A stretch of DNA of 64,000 nt from Nocardia brevicatena NBRC 12119. Its GTDB lineage: Bacteria; Actinomycetota; Actinomycetes; Mycobacteriales; Mycobacteriaceae. Shown piece after piece: positions 48,901 through 58,470 of the stretch. Where the stretch lies: assembly GCF_000308495.1 (NCBI RefSeq), contig NZ_BAFU01000066.1, forward strand, positions 41,252-105,251. Reading direction: 5' to 3'. Every line of letters begins with the position of its first letter. Positions within the stretch are counted from its first letter, which is position 1. The notes under the pieces were generated by a model. That model saw nothing but the letters and a program-made list of their open reading frames with translations, made no database searches and was not told the DNA's origin. The position numbers and the translations under genes are program-made.

Positions 48901-51900
48901 CTGATGCTGGACCTGCGCGAACATATTGTCGGCACCGAACCGGCCGGACTGGACGGCGTGCTCACCTACGCCACCGATCTCTTCGACGAGGCCACGGCGC
49001 TGTCACTGGTCGCCCGGTGGCGTCGCGTACTCGACGCCGTCTGCGCGAACCCGCGGGTGCGGCTCGCCGATATCGATATCCTCGACGATCTCGAACGCGC
49101 CACGCTCACCCCGGCGCGCGGTCCCCAAAGCGTCACGCCGACAACGCTCACCCAGGTGTTCGCCGGCGCCGCCGCCCGGTATCCGGACCGCCCGGCACTG
49201 GTCGTCGACGGGGATACGACGACCTACCGTGAACTCGATACCCGCGCGGGAGCGCTGGCCCGCCGGCTGTGTCGGGCGGGTATCGGCCCGGAATCGGTGG
49301 TGGCGCTCGGGCTGCCCCGTTCGGCCGAACTGCTCACCGGGATCTGGGCTGCGGCGAAGATCGGGGCGGCCTTCCTGACGGTCGACCCGAAACACCCGGT
49401 GGAACGGGTCGACCATATGCTCACCGACTCCGGCGCCGCGGTTGGCCTCACCCTCTCCGCCTACCGCCCGCTGCTGCCGGACAGCACACAGTGGATCGTG
49501 CTCGACGCCCGCGAGGCAGCCGAATACCGGTTCGGCGCCGAGGATTCGCCCGGGTACGGCGACGAACCGCCCACCCCGCCCCATCCCGACCACCCGGCGT
49601 GGCTCGTCTACACCTCCGGGTCGACCGGAACCCCCAAGGGTGTTTCGGTAAGCCATCGCGGTATCGCGGATCTGACCGTGGCGCAGCGCGAGCTGCTCCG
49701 CCTGGACGAATATTCCCGGGTATTGCACGTGGCCTCACCGAGTTTCGATGCCTCGGTCTTCGAGGAGATCATGGCGTTCGGCTCCGGCGCCGCTGCCGTG
49801 GTAGCGCCGCCGGAGATGTGCGGCGGTTACCCGCTCGCCGACCTGGTCCGCGCCGAGCGGGTAACCCATATGGTCATCACCCCGTCGGCGCTATCCACCC
49901 TGGACCCGGCCGAGGTGAGCGGTGTCCGGGTATTGGCGGTGGTCGGGGAGGCGGTGAGCACCGAACCGGTCGCGCGGTGGGCTATCGACCGTACGGTGGT
50001 CAACCTGTACGGACCGACCGAATCCACCATCTGGGCAACGGCTTCCGCGCCGCTGGTGGCCGGCGAACCGGTATCCATCGGTACCCCGATCCGAGGCACG
50101 TCCGTGCTGGTACTCGACGACCGGCTACATCCGGTGCCCGTCGGGGTGCCCGGTGAACTGTATCTCGCGGGCCCATCCCTGGCCCGCGGCTATCACGCGC
50201 GAGTCGACCTCACCGCCGACCGTTTCCTCGCGAATCCGTTCGGCGCGGCGGGCGAACGGATGTACCGCACGGGGGATCGGGTTCGGTGGACGCGCGGCGC
50301 CCGCGGTTTCCACCTGGACTACCTGGGGCGCACCGATTTCCAGGTGAAGGTCCGGGGCCGACGCATAGAACTCGGCGAGATCGACGCGGTGCTCGGTCGT
50401 CTCGAAGGTGTGGAGACCGCGGTGACCCTGGGTGTTCCCGGCCCCACCGGGGCGATGGCCCTGGCCGCCTATCTGGTGCGCGTCCCCGGCGCGGAACTCG
50501 ATATCGCCCGGATCCGGTCCGCCGCCGCGGAAATCCTGCCCGATAATATGGTGCCGTCCGCGTTCACGGTCCTCGACGAGCTCCCCCGCAACACCGTCGG
50601 AAAGCTCGACCGTGACGCCCTTCCCCCACCGGTATTCCGCACCGACCGCGCGGAATACCGGGCTCCGGCGACACCGACCGAGCAGGCGCTGGCCGCCCTC
50701 GTGGGCGAACTCCTCGGCGTCGACCGGGTAGGTGCCGAGGATTCGTTCTTCGCGCTCGGCGGCGACAGTATCCTGGCCATCCAACTGGTGTCGCGAGCCC
50801 GGCAGCGGGGCATCCACTGCACGCCGCTGCAGGTTTTCGAACACCGCACGGTGGCCGCCCTCGCCGCCGCGGCCGATAACACCGGCCCCGCGCCGACCCT
50901 CGACGAACTGCCCGGCGGCGGTATCGGCGAATTCCCGCTCCCCCCGATCGGGCGCTACATGCTCGACCGCGGCGGCGACTACAACCGTTTCGCCCAGACC
51001 GCCGTCCTGGAACTGCCGATCGGTATCGAGTTCGATCGGCTCGTCACGACCCTGTCGGCCGTCGTCGACCGGCACGATATGCTCCGCGCCCGGCTGATCG
51101 TCGACGACGAGCCGCGGGTGTCGGTGCGCGAACCCGGTTCGGTCGATGTGGCGTCACTGGTGCACCGTGTCGAGTTCACGGCCGCCGACAGCATCGAATT
51201 GCGCGAATACGCGGCCGGTGAACTGGACACCGCCATGAACCGGCTCGATCCGGCCCAGGGCATCGTCGAGCAGTTCGTCTGGCTCGACCCGGTCGGCGAT
51301 GCGGGTGCCCGGCACCGGCCGGGCCTGCTCATCGTGGTCGCGCACCATCTGGTGATCGACGGTGTCTCCTGGCGTATCCTGATCCCGGACCTGATCGCCG
51401 CTTGGGCTCAGGTATCGGCCGGCACCGAGCCCGTCCTCGCCGAGACCGGCACGTCGATGCGGCGCTGGGCGCATGCCCTCGTCGAGGAGGCACACAGCGA
51501 ACGCCGGGTCGCCGAACTTGCCTACTGGCGCGATATCGTTGACGGTCCCGACCCGCTGGTCGGCTCCCGCGAACTCGAGCCGGCCGTGGACCGCACCGAC
51601 ACCCTGCGCACAGTCGAACGCGAAATACCCGGCGAGACCACCAAGACGCTGCTCACCACGCTGCCCGAGCTCACCGGAGGCACAGTGGACGATATCCTGC
51701 TCACTGCCCTGTCCTTGGCCCTCATACGCTGGCGTACCCCCGCGACGGGGCCGATAGAGGCCCCCGAACCCGGCGCGCTGATCCGGCTCGAAGGACACGG
51801 CCGCCAGGAGAACGTGGTTCCCGGCGCCGACCTGTCGCGCACTATCGGCTGGTTCACCAGCCTCTACCCGGCGCGGTTCGATCTCACCGGGATCGATATC

Positions 51901-53226
51901 GACGAAGCGCTCGCGGGCGGCCCGGCACTGGGCGAGGCCCTGTGCACGGTGCGTCGGCAACTGCGCGCGGTACCCGACAAGGGCATCGGTTTCGGCCTGC
52001 TGCGCTATCTGAACCCGGATGCCGCCATATGGCTGCCGGGCCGCCTGCCCGGACGGGTCGGCTTCAACTATCTCGGCCGTTTCTCAACCGGCGATATCCC
52101 CGCCGGTCTGGCGGGGCTCGGCTGGGTGCCGACCGACGAACTCGGCGATCTGCGCGCCGACGAATCCCCCGACGTACCGCTGCACACCGCTGTCGACGTG
52201 AACGCGGTGGTCATCGGTGACCGACTGCGGGCGGGTTTCGGCTATCCCGCGACCTTGCTCGACCGCGACGAGGTCACCGCCCTGGCCGACCTGTGGTCGG
52301 TCGCCCTCGCGGCCATGGCGGGGTTCGCCGAAACCGCGGCGGCACGGACGTTCACCCCGGACGAGCCGCCGGCGCACCGGGTGGCCACCGCGGAGACACT
52401 CGGCCGTACGGCGCTCGGCGCAGGCCCGGAACCCGCACCGAGCAGGCTCGGTCTGGACGTGGTGCTGCCCATCCGCCTCGGCGGCACCGCGCCCGCGTTG
52501 TTCTGCATTCACCCGTCCTCCGGTATGGCCTGGCCTTATCTCGGCCTCGCGAATACGCTGCGTCCCGGCCGCCCGATCTACGGCCTGCAGGCCCCCGGTC
52601 TGAGCGGCCACGAATCACCGGGTTCGATCGGGGAATTTGCCGCATGTTACGTGCGGGAGATCCGCACCCTCCAGCCGACGGGCCCCTACCATCTGCTGGG
52701 CTGGTCGTTCGGCGGGCTCATCGCCCACGCCGTCGCCGATGAACTCGAACGGTCGGGCGCCGAAGTGGGCGTGGTCGCCCTCTTGGACACCGATACCGCC
52801 GATATCGACGGCGACAGCATCGAACGGCTCACCCCGGCGGCGTTCGTCAACACCTTCGGCTCGATATTCGATATCCCCAGCGTCCCGCCGGAGGCCACCG
52901 CGCACGAGACCACGGAACTGATCCGGGAGCACCTCGGCGGGGTGGCGCTGATCGACGCCGAAGCCCTCGAGCGGATGGCCGTATCCTATAACGCGTCCGC
53001 ACGCACCCGGACCGGCTATCGGCGTCCGGTGTTCGACGGCGATATCGTGTATTTCCACGCAACTGTGAACAGCTCCCCCATTTTCACGCCTTACGGCTGG
53101 CGGCGGTACGTCACCGGCCTGATCCACAATCACGAGATCGACGTCGCCCACGACGAACTGGCCACACCCACTGTCCTGCCGATCATCGCGCGGATCCTCG
53201 ACGAATACCTGGGAGACGAAGTATGA
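39943..53226 (+). CDS. Trimodular non-ribosomal peptide synthetase, C-A-T-E / C-A-T / C-A-T-E-TE
   Basis: A 4,427-residue synthetase. Key motifs by residue: C1 HHLVLDG 149; A1 [11 protein letters not shown] 623; T1 GGDS Ser 1007; E1 HRLVTDG 1189; C2 HHLVLDG 1666; A2 [11 protein letters not shown] 2145; T2 GGNS Ser 2532; C3 HHISADG 2734; A3 [11 protein letters not shown] 3223; T3 GGDS Ser 3609; E3 HHLVIDG 3801; TE GWSFGG Ser 4255. C1 and the thioesterase resemble EntF, so C1 probably accepts an acyl starter. C2 opens [14 protein letters not shown], the type that accepts D-peptides; C3 opens [10 protein letters not shown], the L type. A tripeptide with an acyl cap is expected. No carrier for the cap and no MbtH gene are in the window. 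The stop overlaps the exporter ATPase gene (ATGA). Confidence 0.93.
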   Translation: MAQPSSPSTYTAVLLPNGAFGLSAAQRGIWFAQHIAGDTPISIAQYVELSGPVDMNLLEEAFRRAGREFGTGYLRLMEVDGHPFQFVDLTLEDRRRVIDLRGEPDPEAAAQSWMRAEYTAPLDPLTDRLVCVVMLRVGAERWFLYSRIHHLVLDGMGALVLVQRTGELYNAALEGREPPDTRADELSKIVESDIAYRGSRRFTSDREYWREHLRGMADPVSLAGRTTEVNAHPNRVSGALSDETAALLDSVAAAVSSGIAPTMVAAFGAYLSAMTGAPEVSLSLPVSARTTASLRRSGGMVANVVPLRLRLSPTTTVGELIRAAQGELTGALRRQRYRQEDIIRDLGLPMDERASFGPSVNLMMVDTRVQFGSVTGRLHVLTSGPIDDLFVNLYPGVGANTTHIDFQGNPDLYSDEELAAQHHRFLRFLHRFLEAGPHAPLSTVSVLSEDEWAELVPISGPAADEIRTLPEILAAGAARDPDAPALVSGSTTLSYRRVDEYTNRLARTLIAAGAGPEQSIAISIPRSIESVSAAIAVIKTGAAFVPIDPNYPADRIEHMVCDSGVIAGVVVEATRTVLPDTVHPLILDDPDTERAVAKRDASAITGTERRSTLRPDHPAYVIYTSGSTGLPKGVSVSHRGLANLTASIVAGADVDAEAVVAHTASPSFDVSVEELLLALSIGATVVVVPPAAYAGEELARVLRAHRVTHLDVTPAVAESLAPERVPQLRTVIVGSDAFAPKLLDIWAGRRLINAYGPTETSVTATITEPLAPDEEVSIGSPVRGATAVVLDPWLRPVPVGTTGELYLGGPGTARGYHRRPGLTAERFVADPYRLGARMYRTGDLVRWRRRAGRLELEYLGRGDFQVKVRGFRIELGEIDAVLQRHPDVDFSITVGTPATSGATALVSYVLPAPGADIVPEGLRAAAGAALPAFMVPAAVMVLDRIPLTPLGKVDRTALPAPDFGAREPAGRAPSTPREKTLAMLFTEVLGLESVGVDESFFALGGDSIASIQLVSRAKAAGLVFGARDVFERKTVAALAEVTGEAATPEVRELPGGGIGEIELTPVVRAMLDRGDTWRRFAQAVLVGLPPRTDRTHLVAGVRRLLDHHDLLRSSLRRTGYDWKWFVAEPGSVEADALVEVVPGGPDIESTCEREVRRAADLLDPEAGIVARFVLIERADADPLCWLVLHRLVTDGVSWRILLPDLATAVSAPDTGVLAPIGTSFRRWAKGQVEHARERIGELPVWQRVLATPDRPYGSAGLDPTVDTVATMARRRTVLAPDLADTALTTMPDRFHCGADDVLLAALALAVAQWRGRDRMLFTLEGHGRTDTVVPGADIAHTVGRFAGVYPVAIDLTGIDTTAAFSGGAAASEAVETVKEQLRSLPDKGIGYGMLRYLCAETAEALADAPTPQLSFDYRGRASAGNHSVGPWLPRRFETTQDDRAPLAAVVDVDAVLTDAGLEVTWAYASRLLDAADIDALAGLWADAVRALTEHARTPDAGGYTPSDFPLVPVTRQQIDTWEREYPNLVDVWPLSPLQHGLLFHAMYDPDTADGYTVQSRLTLAGTVDPTRLRGAAQAVVDRYDNLRVAFVETADGPRQLVLAAAEIAWQDMDLTDITDPTLRRRELDRIIAADARTRFGLTRPPLLRCTLVRTEPQIYTLILTNHHLVLDGWSAPLLVRELLTLYATAHDTVDTSVLPPARSYRDFLAWHSTIDTAESLAVWTESLAGVDTPTRALPTPAGVEGTGTGTVSTDLPHATVARLESAAREAGATVNTLVQAGWAMVLSVLTGRTDVVFGSTVSGRPPQLAGVEEMIGLFINTLPVRVRLDPWERVRDLLARVQSEQARLLDHQHIGLAAIHQAVGLAELFDTLTVVESYPIDRTALSDALDIAGMRVFDIDCTDATPYPLSLMVIPLRGREGRDTLRITVKYLVDHLDDNAARTLLDRFVRMLTQFAENPDSPVARVQSCDDTERTALLPVRGAPSGPPRTLPDILADGARLGGDAIAVTSDGFTMSYTELDARSNRFARLLLRRGINRTVFVVVALPRSPESVVAVWALAKTGAALIPLDPKHPVERIEHILADSKAPLGVTVTAIGETLPGTVDWLLLDDFDTIRRMMAVSDAPLTDSERGGPIALDQAAYLIYTSGSTGKPKAVLIGHRGVANLVRWQQETLDLDPTARILQVASPGFDASVFELLTAHGVGGRLVVAPPDVYGGADLERLLRAEQVTHAVITPSALTTMNPDGLDRLRVLSVVGEAVSPELVEQWARGRRMVNLYGPTEFGIWATGPAELAAGEPITIGGPVRGADAMVLDSWLRPVPVGMVGELYLAGAALARGYFNRYALTAGRFVADPYGTPGERMYRTGDMARWTVGRDDTLELEYLGRSDFQVKIRGLRIELGEIDAVLSQDAQVEYAVSVGRAGPTGETVLVSYVLPIDGAAVDADRLRERVAAELPGYMVPSHIVVLDSIPLTPVGKLDRAALPVPDFTDTRRPYLAPRTPVEETVAAVFAEVLGIERVSAEESFFELGGNSLSATQVIARVNAALGSMVTLRDLFDAPTVARLSSRVRSVGDGGTGHVALAPRVRPDRVPLSPAQQRMWVLNRMDPTTTAYNIVVPLRLTGELDMAALRSALSDVVGRHETLRTVYPADAEGPHQVVIDTETAAPRVTVVDTADGAPLRAWVDALAGAGFDITAEPPLRVGVFRLGTSTHGTTGAEAPATDGVPVHVVVLVVHHISADGASMVPLAADLVAAYSERVSGVGTTRVPLTVQYADFALWHREVLGEESDPNSLAARQLRFWTDALADAPELLELPTDRPRPAVQSLRSADIGFTLEADRHRALVEFAAAHGISLFMVAHAALAALLARLSGTGDVVIGTAVAGRGDRALDTLVGMFVNTLALRTRVDLDAEFAEFAAAVRSTDLDALSHADIPFERLVQVLDPNRSTAHHPVFQVSLSLQKFIEPEFELPGLRIDIADFDRSSSPFDLMLDLREHIVGTEPAGLDGVLTYATDLFDEATALSLVARWRRVLDAVCANPRVRLADIDILDDLERATLTPARGPQSVTPTTLTQVFAGAAARYPDRPALVVDGDTTTYRELDTRAGALARRLCRAGIGPESVVALGLPRSAELLTGIWAAAKIGAAFLTVDPKHPVERVDHMLTDSGAAVGLTLSAYRPLLPDSTQWIVLDAREAAEYRFGAEDSPGYGDEPPTPPHPDHPAWLVYTSGSTGTPKGVSVSHRGIADLTVAQRELLRLDEYSRVLHVASPSFDASVFEEIMAFGSGAAAVVAPPEMCGGYPLADLVRAERVTHMVITPSALSTLDPAEVSGVRVLAVVGEAVSTEPVARWAIDRTVVNLYGPTESTIWATASAPLVAGEPVSIGTPIRGTSVLVLDDRLHPVPVGVPGELYLAGPSLARGYHARVDLTADRFLANPFGAAGERMYRTGDRVRWTRGARGFHLDYLGRTDFQVKVRGRRIELGEIDAVLGRLEGVETAVTLGVPGPTGAMALAAYLVRVPGAELDIARIRSAAAEILPDNMVPSAFTVLDELPRNTVGKLDRDALPPPVFRTDRAEYRAPATPTEQALAALVGELLGVDRVGAEDSFFALGGDSILAIQLVSRARQRGIHCTPLQVFEHRTVAALAAAADNTGPAPTLDELPGGGIGEFPLPPIGRYMLDRGGDYNRFAQTAVLELPIGIEFDRLVTTLSAVVDRHDMLRARLIVDDEPRVSVREPGSVDVASLVHRVEFTAADSIELREYAAGELDTAMNRLDPAQGIVEQFVWLDPVGDAGARHRPGLLIVVAHHLVIDGVSWRILIPDLIAAWAQVSAGTEPVLAETGTSMRRWAHALVEEAHSERRVAELAYWRDIVDGPDPLVGSRELEPAVDRTDTLRTVEREIPGETTKTLLTTLPELTGGTVDDILLTALSLALIRWRTPATGPIEAPEPGALIRLEGHGRQENVVPGADLSRTIGWFTSLYPARFDLTGIDIDEALAGGPALGEALCTVRRQLRAVPDKGIGFGLLRYLNPDAAIWLPGRLPGRVGFNYLGRFSTGDIPAGLAGLGWVPTDELGDLRADESPDVPLHTAVDVNAVVIGDRLRAGFGYPATLLDRDEVTALADLWSVALAAMAGFAETAAARTFTPDEPPAHRVATAETLGRTALGAGPEPAPSRLGLDVVLPIRLGGTAPALFCIHPSSGMAWPYLGLANTLRPGRPIYGLQAPGLSGHESPGSIGEFAACYVREIRTLQPTGPYHLLGWSFGGLIAHAVADELERSGAEVGVVALLDTDTADIDGDSIERLTPAAFVNTFGSIFDIPSVPPEATAHETTELIREHLGGVALIDAEALERMAVSYNASARTRTGYRRPVFDGDIVYFHATVNSSPIFTPYGWRRYVTGLIHNHEIDVAHDELATPTVLPIIARILDEYLGDEV

Positions 53227-54266
53227 GTTCGGAAAACGGTGTCATCGTCGCCGGAATCGAGAAATCATTCGGCGCCGTGCAAGCGCTGCGTGGCGTGGAT
53301 TTCACGGCGGAACCGGGCGAAGTGCTCGGTATACTCGGCCCGAACGGCGCGGGCAAGACCACCGTCGTGAATATTCTGTCCACCCTTATCGCCCCCGACG
53401 CCGGCCGCGCGATCGTCGCCGGACACGATGTGGTCGCCGATCCCGCCGCGGTGCGTCGGTCGATCATGCTCACCGGTCAATACGCCGCACTCGACGATAT
53501 GCTCACCGGTCACGCGAATCTGGTGATGTTCGGCCGGCTGATGGGCCTGCGCAAACGCGCCGCCCGCGTCCGCGCCGACGAACTTATCGCCGAATTCGAC
53601 CTGGAACACGACGCGCACCGCCCGGTGGGCACCTATTCGGGCGGTATGCGCCGGCGGATCGATATCGCGTGCGGGCTCGTGGTCCGCCCGGATGTGGTGT
53701 TTCTCGACGAGCCCACGACAGGTCTCGACCCGCGCAGCCGGCAAGGGGTGTGGGATCTGGTGGGCGGTTTCAAGAAGGCCGGTATCACCACTTTGCTGAC
53801 CACCCAGTATCTGGAGGAGGCGGACGCCCTCAGCGACCGCGTCATCGTTATCGACCACGGCCTGGTGATCGCCCAGGGCACCGCCGACGAACTCAAATCG
53901 AGTACCGGCGACAGCTACTGTGAGATGGTCCCGCGGACTCTCACGGACCTGCCCGCCATCGCCGCGGCATTGGGTGCGCTGCTTCCGGACGAATACCGGA
54001 CGGCGCTGGGCCCCGAGTCCGATCGGATCACCATCCCGGCACCCGATGGCGCTGTCACCCTGGCCGAGGCACTGCGCCGGCTCGACAGCGCCGGAGTGGA
54101 ACTGATCGATATCGCCTTGCGCAGACCGTCGCTCGACGATGTCTTTCTCCACCTCACCGGGCGTATGGCGAGCGGTACGAAAACGGCGGACACGTCGACC
54201 GACACCGCCACACCCGACGACGCTTCTCCGCTGCAGCGTCCCGCGCAGCGGTCGGTGACGCGATGA
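53223..54266 (+). CDS. DrrA-like ABC exporter ATP-binding protein
   Basis: A 347-residue ATPase of the daunorubicin-resistance type: Walker [10 protein letters not shown], signature YSGGMRRR, Walker [17 protein letters not shown], the His position replaced by Gln in [10 protein letters not shown] as is normal in this group, and a C-terminal domain ending [10 protein letters not shown]. It overlaps the synthetase gene by four bases and the next permease by four. With the two permeases it should export the peptide made by the synthetase. The tail of about 35 residues is Thr/Asp-rich and variable. Confidence 0.92.
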   Translation: MSSENGVIVAGIEKSFGAVQALRGVDFTAEPGEVLGILGPNGAGKTTVVNILSTLIAPDAGRAIVAGHDVVADPAAVRRSIMLTGQYAALDDMLTGHANLVMFGRLMGLRKRAARVRADELIAEFDLEHDAHRPVGTYSGGMRRRIDIACGLVVRPDVVFLDEPTTGLDPRSRQGVWDLVGGFKKAGITTLLTTQYLEEADALSDRVIVIDHGLVIAQGTADELKSSTGDSYCEMVPRTLTDLPAIAAALGALLPDEYRTALGPESDRITIPAPDGAVTLAEALRRLDSAGVELIDIALRRPSLDDVFLHLTGRMASGTKTADTSTDTATPDDASPLQRPAQRSVTR

Positions 54267-55081
54267 CCACGGCGGTCTGGTTGGCCCAGACACGGGCAGC
54301 CCCGGCGCGGGCCCAGCAGTGGTGGGTCCTCACCGCCCGCCTGATCATCCCCGCGGTGCGGTCCGGCGAGGTGTTGACCTCGGTCCTGGCGCCCGCCGCC
54401 TTCACCGCCAGTTTCTATATTCCACTGAAAACGATCATGACCTTCTCCGGCACCGGTTTCAGCAGTTACGGGCAGTTCATGATGCCGCTGGTGGTCCTGC
54501 AGGCGGCGGCGTTCACCTCGATATCGGCCGCCTTCCGGGCCGCCACCGACGCGGTCGCCGGTATCAACCGCCGCTTCGGCGCCATGCCGATCGGCCCGCT
54601 CGTCCCCACCGCGGCCCGCATGTCCGGTAATGTCTTCCGGCTGCTGATCTCCCTGAGCGCCGCCCTGGTCTGCGGGCATGTCATCGGTTTCCGTTTCTAC
54701 CTCGATACCTGGCACACCCTCGGATTCCTGCTGCTGGCCCTGCTCATCGGGGCCGGGTTCACCCTGGGTGCGGATGTGCTCGGCACCCTGTCCCGCAGCC
54801 CGGAGGGCACCTCCGAGGCGCTGGTGCTGCCACCGTTGATCTTCGGCATGCTGTCGACGGGGCTGGCCCCGGTACACCAGTTCCCGTCCTGGGTGCAGCC
54901 GTTCGTCCGCAACCAGCCGGTGTCCCAGTTCGCCGCCGGGCTGCGTGCCCTGGCCGGGGACGCCCCACCCTATGCCGGACACGTCACGTGGTCGCTGATG
55001 CTTCCACCGCTGGCCTGGGCGCTGGGGGCGATCGCCGTCTATATCCCGATTTCGCTTCGTCTCGGCTCGAGGAGGCTCTGA
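54263..55081 (+). CDS. ABC-2 type permease (DrrB-like), first
   Basis: A 272-residue integral membrane protein of the ABC-2 family with about six spans. The conserved late region is LSRSPEGTSEALVLPPLIFG, then LSTGLAPVHQFPSWVQPFVRNQPVSQFAAGLRAL, typical of DrrB permeases. The ATG overlaps the ATPase stop (ATGA), and its own stop shares one base with the start of the second permease (TGATG). Confidence 0.9.
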   Translation: MTTAVWLAQTRAAPARAQQWWVLTARLIIPAVRSGEVLTSVLAPAAFTASFYIPLKTIMTFSGTGFSSYGQFMMPLVVLQAAAFTSISAAFRAATDAVAGINRRFGAMPIGPLVPTAARMSGNVFRLLISLSAALVCGHVIGFRFYLDTWHTLGFLLLALLIGAGFTLGADVLGTLSRSPEGTSEALVLPPLIFGMLSTGLAPVHQFPSWVQPFVRNQPVSQFAAGLRALAGDAPPYAGHVTWSLMLPPLAWALGAIAVYIPISLRLGSRRL

Positions 55082-55908
55082 TGCCGCCCACCGCCATTAC
55101 GGCCGAGCCGGCGACCACGGCTCGAAACGTTTCGGAGCATTCGGGGTTTGCGTTCGTACTGCACACCATGATCCAGACCCAACGCCTGCTGTACCGCTGG
55201 GTCCGCAGCCCGGTCACCCTACTGGAGGCGCTGATCATCCCGTGCCTGCTGCTGCTCATCGTGGACACCGTGGTCGGCAACCAGATCAGCCGGTTCACCG
55301 GTGAGGACGCCCTCTTCGGTTCGGTGCCGATGGTCGCCCTCGTGGGCGCGCTCGCCGGGGCGGTGGCGAGCGGGGTGCTGCTCGGCCGGGAACGCGAGGC
55401 GGGCCTGCTCGCCCGGTTCTGGGTGCTGCCGGTGCACCGCGCCTCCGGTCTCGCGGCCCGTGTCCTCGCCGAGGGCTGCCGGATTCTCGTGGGCACTCTC
55501 GCCGTCGTCACGGTCGGCTTCCTGCTCGGGTTCCGGTTCGAACGCGGCGTGGCGGCCACGCTCGCCTTCTTGGGCATCCCGATCCTGTTCGGCCTGGCCT
55601 TCGCCACCCTCGTCACCGCCGTCGCCGTCTACACCGCCAAATCCGGATTGGTGGAGGGCATCACCCTCCTGACCTCGCTGATGATGTTCTTCAGTACCGG
55701 GTTCGTCCCCCTCGCCGCCTACCCGAACTGGATCCGTCCCGTGGTCGGCAACCAGCCCCTGTCGGTGGCGGTCGACGCCATGCGCGCCCTCGCCTACGAC
55801 GGCCCCCTGGCCCGGCCGCTCACTCTCACCCTGCTCTGGTCGCTCGGGGCCCTCGCCGTGTTCACCGTTCCGGCCGCCATCGGCTACCGCCGCGCGAGCC
55901 GCCGCTGA
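55081..55908 (+). CDS. ABC-2 type permease (DrrC-like), second
   Basis: A 275-residue partner permease with six spans. It has LLGREREAGLLARFWVLPVHR in the cytoplasmic coupling loop and FFSTGFVPLAAYPNWIRPVVGNQPLSVAVDAMRAL near the end, parallel to the first permease. GAGGAGG precedes the ATG. Two different permeases with one ATPase is the usual layout for exporters encoded beside peptide and polyketide synthetases in Mycobacteriales. It closes the operon. Confidence 0.9.
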   Translation: MPPTAITAEPATTARNVSEHSGFAFVLHTMIQTQRLLYRWVRSPVTLLEALIIPCLLLLIVDTVVGNQISRFTGEDALFGSVPMVALVGALAGAVASGVLLGREREAGLLARFWVLPVHRASGLAARVLAEGCRILVGTLAVVTVGFLLGFRFERGVAATLAFLGIPILFGLAFATLVTAVAVYTAKSGLVEGITLLTSLMMFFSTGFVPLAAYPNWIRPVVGNQPLSVAVDAMRALAYDGPLARPLTLTLLWSLGALAVFTVPAAIGYRRASRR

Positions 55909-55914
55909 CCCGCG

Positions 55915-56249
55915 GAGCGGCTCTCGACGTGAGCGGCAGGCCGCCGCCAACGGGCACGGGTGCTCACCCACGCACTCCACCACTTCGGACCGGCCCTCCA
56001 GGCCGCGCACGACCTGCCCGGCGGTGGCCGTGCGACCACGCTCGGTGAGGAAGATCCCACCGGTGCGCCCGCGATGGGAATCCACCAGCCCCAGCTCGAC
56101 CAGTTCGGTCACCGCTTTGGCGATGTAGTGCTCCGACGCGATCACCTGTCGGGCAACCGGCTCGACGGTGACCCGCTCCACCGCGACCCCACTGACGGCC
56201 AGACGCATCATCACGCGCAGACCGAGGTCGGTGAACGGGACAGATGCAT
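55915..56249 (-). pseudogene. NsrR/Rrf2-type iron-sulfur regulator remnant
   Basis: The expected family start (a short head reaching RFTDLGLRVMMRL) is present only if one base is added near 56235. In the actual sequence the ATG frame at 56249 meets a stop at once. After that point the frame reads SEHYIAKAVTELVELGLVDS (winged helix) and then three cysteines spaced as in NsrR, ECVGEHPCPLAAAC. Beyond this the protein runs into the permease gene on the other strand. It is thus broken at both ends, or carries one sequencing error plus a true truncation. In life it would have sensed nitric oxide. Confidence 0.65.
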
Positions 56250-56459
56250 GAGAGCACCCTAATGAATTCGGTGTACCTAAGACGGATTTTGCTCACGGGC
56301 GGTGCGGTGAGCGAACGCCCGCACCCACCTCCGAACTGAGAAACGCAGGGTTTTCCCTACATTGCGCGCAAAGGTCTTCACATCGAAGAGAGGAAAAGTT
56401 ATCAATGAGGCTTGTCCCCCTCGGTGCTCCGAGCCACCGACGCAGTGTAGAAGTCCCGC

Positions 56460-56638
56460 ATGTCACCTGTCCCCCTGTCCTCACCGATCCCCGCGCGTCG
56501 GCACATCGAGATCCGGCAGCCCGAGATGCACCCCGCCCGCCCCGCGATCGCGGAGGTGGACGGCCGCATCGGTGAGTACCGCATGGGCACCCGGCGATCC
56601 CCCCGACCCGATCATGTGACCAGAGAGCGTCCCCTATG
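56460..56638 (+). CDS. Small ORF, 58 residues, translationally coupled to the P450 gene
   Basis: The ORF starts at an ATG just after an in-frame stop and ends with a TGA that overlaps the P450 start codon (ATGA). About four fifths of its third positions are G or C. The product is basic, rich in Pro and Arg (HIEIRQPEMHPARPAIAEVD in the middle, GRIGEYRMGTRR after it), with no span and no known domain. The ribosome-binding site is weak. It could be a real small protein or peptide precursor, or a leader ORF that passes ribosomes to the P450 gene. An ATG in another frame at 56405 has a better upstream site but poorer content. Confidence 0.4.
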
Positions 56639-58021
56639 AGCAGTACCCGTTTGATAACCGCGGCCCTGTGCGCCGCCGCCGGATCGACCGCGTTATGGGG
56701 TTGGCGCTCGTACCGCACACCCTCCCGGGTCCCGTCGGGTTACACGGCCGCGCCACTGGTGCTCGAGGGGGCGGACGCGATTCCGTTTATCGGCGTCGTG
56801 AACCGGCTGCGCAATGTGGTGACCCGTCCCGTGGACATGGTGCACGACGCGGCACGGTCACACGGCGCGGTGTTCACCATCCGCATTCCGACCCGGTTCG
56901 ACCTGACCTATCTGCTGGATCGGTCCGCATACGACATGGTGCTCTCGCTACCGGCCGACCACGCGGCGATGGGGCCGGTGTTCGGCAATGTCCCCACCGT
57001 GGGCTTCTGGTTCCCCCGGCGGTTCGACGACCATGATTCCCTGCAGGAGTTGGCGCTCACCGGCAGACGGATCATGGCCGGCCTCGTCTCCCCGCAGCGG
57101 CTCGCCGACCTGGAGCCCTTGACCAAAACCGTCATGCACGCGCACATGGGCCGTTGGTCCGGCACCGTCGACCTCGCTCGCGCACTGCATCCGGCGATCT
57201 ACGAGATATCGGGCCGCTTCTTCACGGGCGACGAGTTCTGGGATCGCTACGGTGCCGACATCACCCCCGCCCTCCGGGCCATCGCCGACGGTATCGACGT
57301 TCCGCGCGCGACACTCGCGGTGACTCCCTGGAAACTGTTCATGCCGGAGTTCCATGGAACCCGCCGACTGGTGCGCGTCCTGCGGGATGCCGACCGCCAT
57401 ATGCCGGATTCACCGCTTTTCCAGGCCATTCGGAAGGCGGGAATCCATGAGCAGGATGTGCTGTGGATGGCGATGTACATCCTGTGGAACGCCGTCACCT
57501 ACCCGGGCAGCTACGGTTTGTGGACACTCGTGGACATCGTGAGCGAACCCCGCGTCCGCGATGCCGTGCTGAACTCCACCGACCGTACGACGTACCTGAG
57601 TTGGTGTCTGTGGGAGACGATTCGGCTCAATCCGGTGTCGTCTCTCGTCCGCGCGTTGCACGAACCGCTGGTCTACGAACGCGAGGATATCCGGTACTAC
57701 CTTCCGGCCGGGACGATCGTCGGCGTGGCGCCGTCACTGCTCAACCGTGACCCGGCGATATGGAGCGAACCCGACTCCTACCGGCCCGAACGGTTCCGCG
57801 ACATGCCCAATCCGCGCCGCGCGCTGTTCGGTGCCGGGCCGTTCGGGTGCGTCGCGACGGAGTTCTCCCGGCTGCTCGTGGCCGGTGTATGCGAGGAGAT
57901 CCTCGACAACGACTCGGTCCGACTGCTCGGCGATCTGCCGCAACGTCGCTGCCGCGTCCACCTCACCTATCCATCGGGACCCGTGCACACTCTGCTCACA
58001 CCCGTCGGCGAGACTCAATGA
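56636..58021 (+). CDS. Cytochrome P450 with atypical I helix (CYP7/CYP8-like)
   Basis: A 461-residue P450. A hydrophobic N-terminal anchor (LITAALCAAAGSTALWGW) precedes the catalytic part. The K helix has ETIR (Glu 327, Arg 330), the heme loop reads FGAGPFGCVATEF with thiolate Cys 405, where the usual Gly two residues later is Ala. The I helix reads ILWNAVTYPGSYGLW from about 282: the acid-Thr pair used to activate O2 is missing. This pattern recalls the CYP7/CYP8 group, whose members include peroxide isomerases, so it may not be a common monooxygenase. It overlaps the small ORF before it and the SRPBCC gene after it (both ATGA). Confidence 0.88.
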   Translation: MSSTRLITAALCAAAGSTALWGWRSYRTPSRVPSGYTAAPLVLEGADAIPFIGVVNRLRNVVTRPVDMVHDAARSHGAVFTIRIPTRFDLTYLLDRSAYDMVLSLPADHAAMGPVFGNVPTVGFWFPRRFDDHDSLQELALTGRRIMAGLVSPQRLADLEPLTKTVMHAHMGRWSGTVDLARALHPAIYEISGRFFTGDEFWDRYGADITPALRAIADGIDVPRATLAVTPWKLFMPEFHGTRRLVRVLRDADRHMPDSPLFQAIRKAGIHEQDVLWMAMYILWNAVTYPGSYGLWTLVDIVSEPRVRDAVLNSTDRTTYLSWCLWETIRLNPVSSLVRALHEPLVYEREDIRYYLPAGTIVGVAPSLLNRDPAIWSEPDSYRPERFRDMPNPRRALFGAGPFGCVATEFSRLLVAGVCEEILDNDSVRLLGDLPQRRCRVHLTYPSGPVHTLLTPVGETQ

Positions 58022-58470
58022 GCCGAGCGGCATTCGACCTGGCGGTCTATATCGCGGCCGAACCCGCGGCCGTCAGGGAAGTCCTGGTGGACATCGACGG
58101 ATACACGCGAATCCATCCGCTGGTCACCAGGGTGGACCGGTTGCCCGCGACCACCTCGTCCGCGGATTCGGGGACGGATCGCTACCGGGTCCACGACCGC
58201 ATGAAACTCGGTTCCCTGACGGTCTCTTTCGCCTATCGCGTGGATATAGCGGTCACCGAGACGGGAGACATCGTCTCCGATTCCTACCGTTTTCCGGGTA
58301 TCCGTCTGCACCATGTCACCACGTGCAGGCCCGAGAAGGAAGGCTCGCTCGTCTACGAGCACGTCGATATCGTGGCTCCCCGCCCGCTGGTGGCGACGGT
58401 TCACCGGAAGGGACTCCACGCGCATCGCATCATGTTCGGGCAGCTGAAAGCCATCCTGGAGAACGGATAG
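58018..58470 (+). CDS. SRPBCC (START-like) family protein
   Basis: A 150-residue protein with the helix-grip fold pattern: FDLAVYIAAEPAAVREVLVD, IDGYTRIHPLVTRVDRL, then antiparallel strands (YRVHDRMKLGSLTVSFAYRV) and a long C-terminal helix (HRKGLHAHRIMFGQLKAIL). The fold binds hydrophobic ligands; family members act as cyclases, carriers or lipid-binding proteins. It overlaps the P450 stop by four bases and touches the next gene without a gap, so it probably handles the substrate or product of the P450. Confidence 0.8.
   Translation: MSRAAFDLAVYIAAEPAAVREVLVDIDGYTRIHPLVTRVDRLPATTSSADSGTDRYRVHDRMKLGSLTVSFAYRVDIAVTETGDIVSDSYRFPGIRLHHVTTCRPEKEGSLVYEHVDIVAPRPLVATVHRKGLHAHRIMFGQLKAILENG

Noticed and set aside
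38236-53226. Idea that fecB and the synthetase form one siderophore locus
   Set aside because: fecB stands beside ctaD in M. tuberculosis too, so its position is ancestral. No siderophore-specific enzyme is found in the window.
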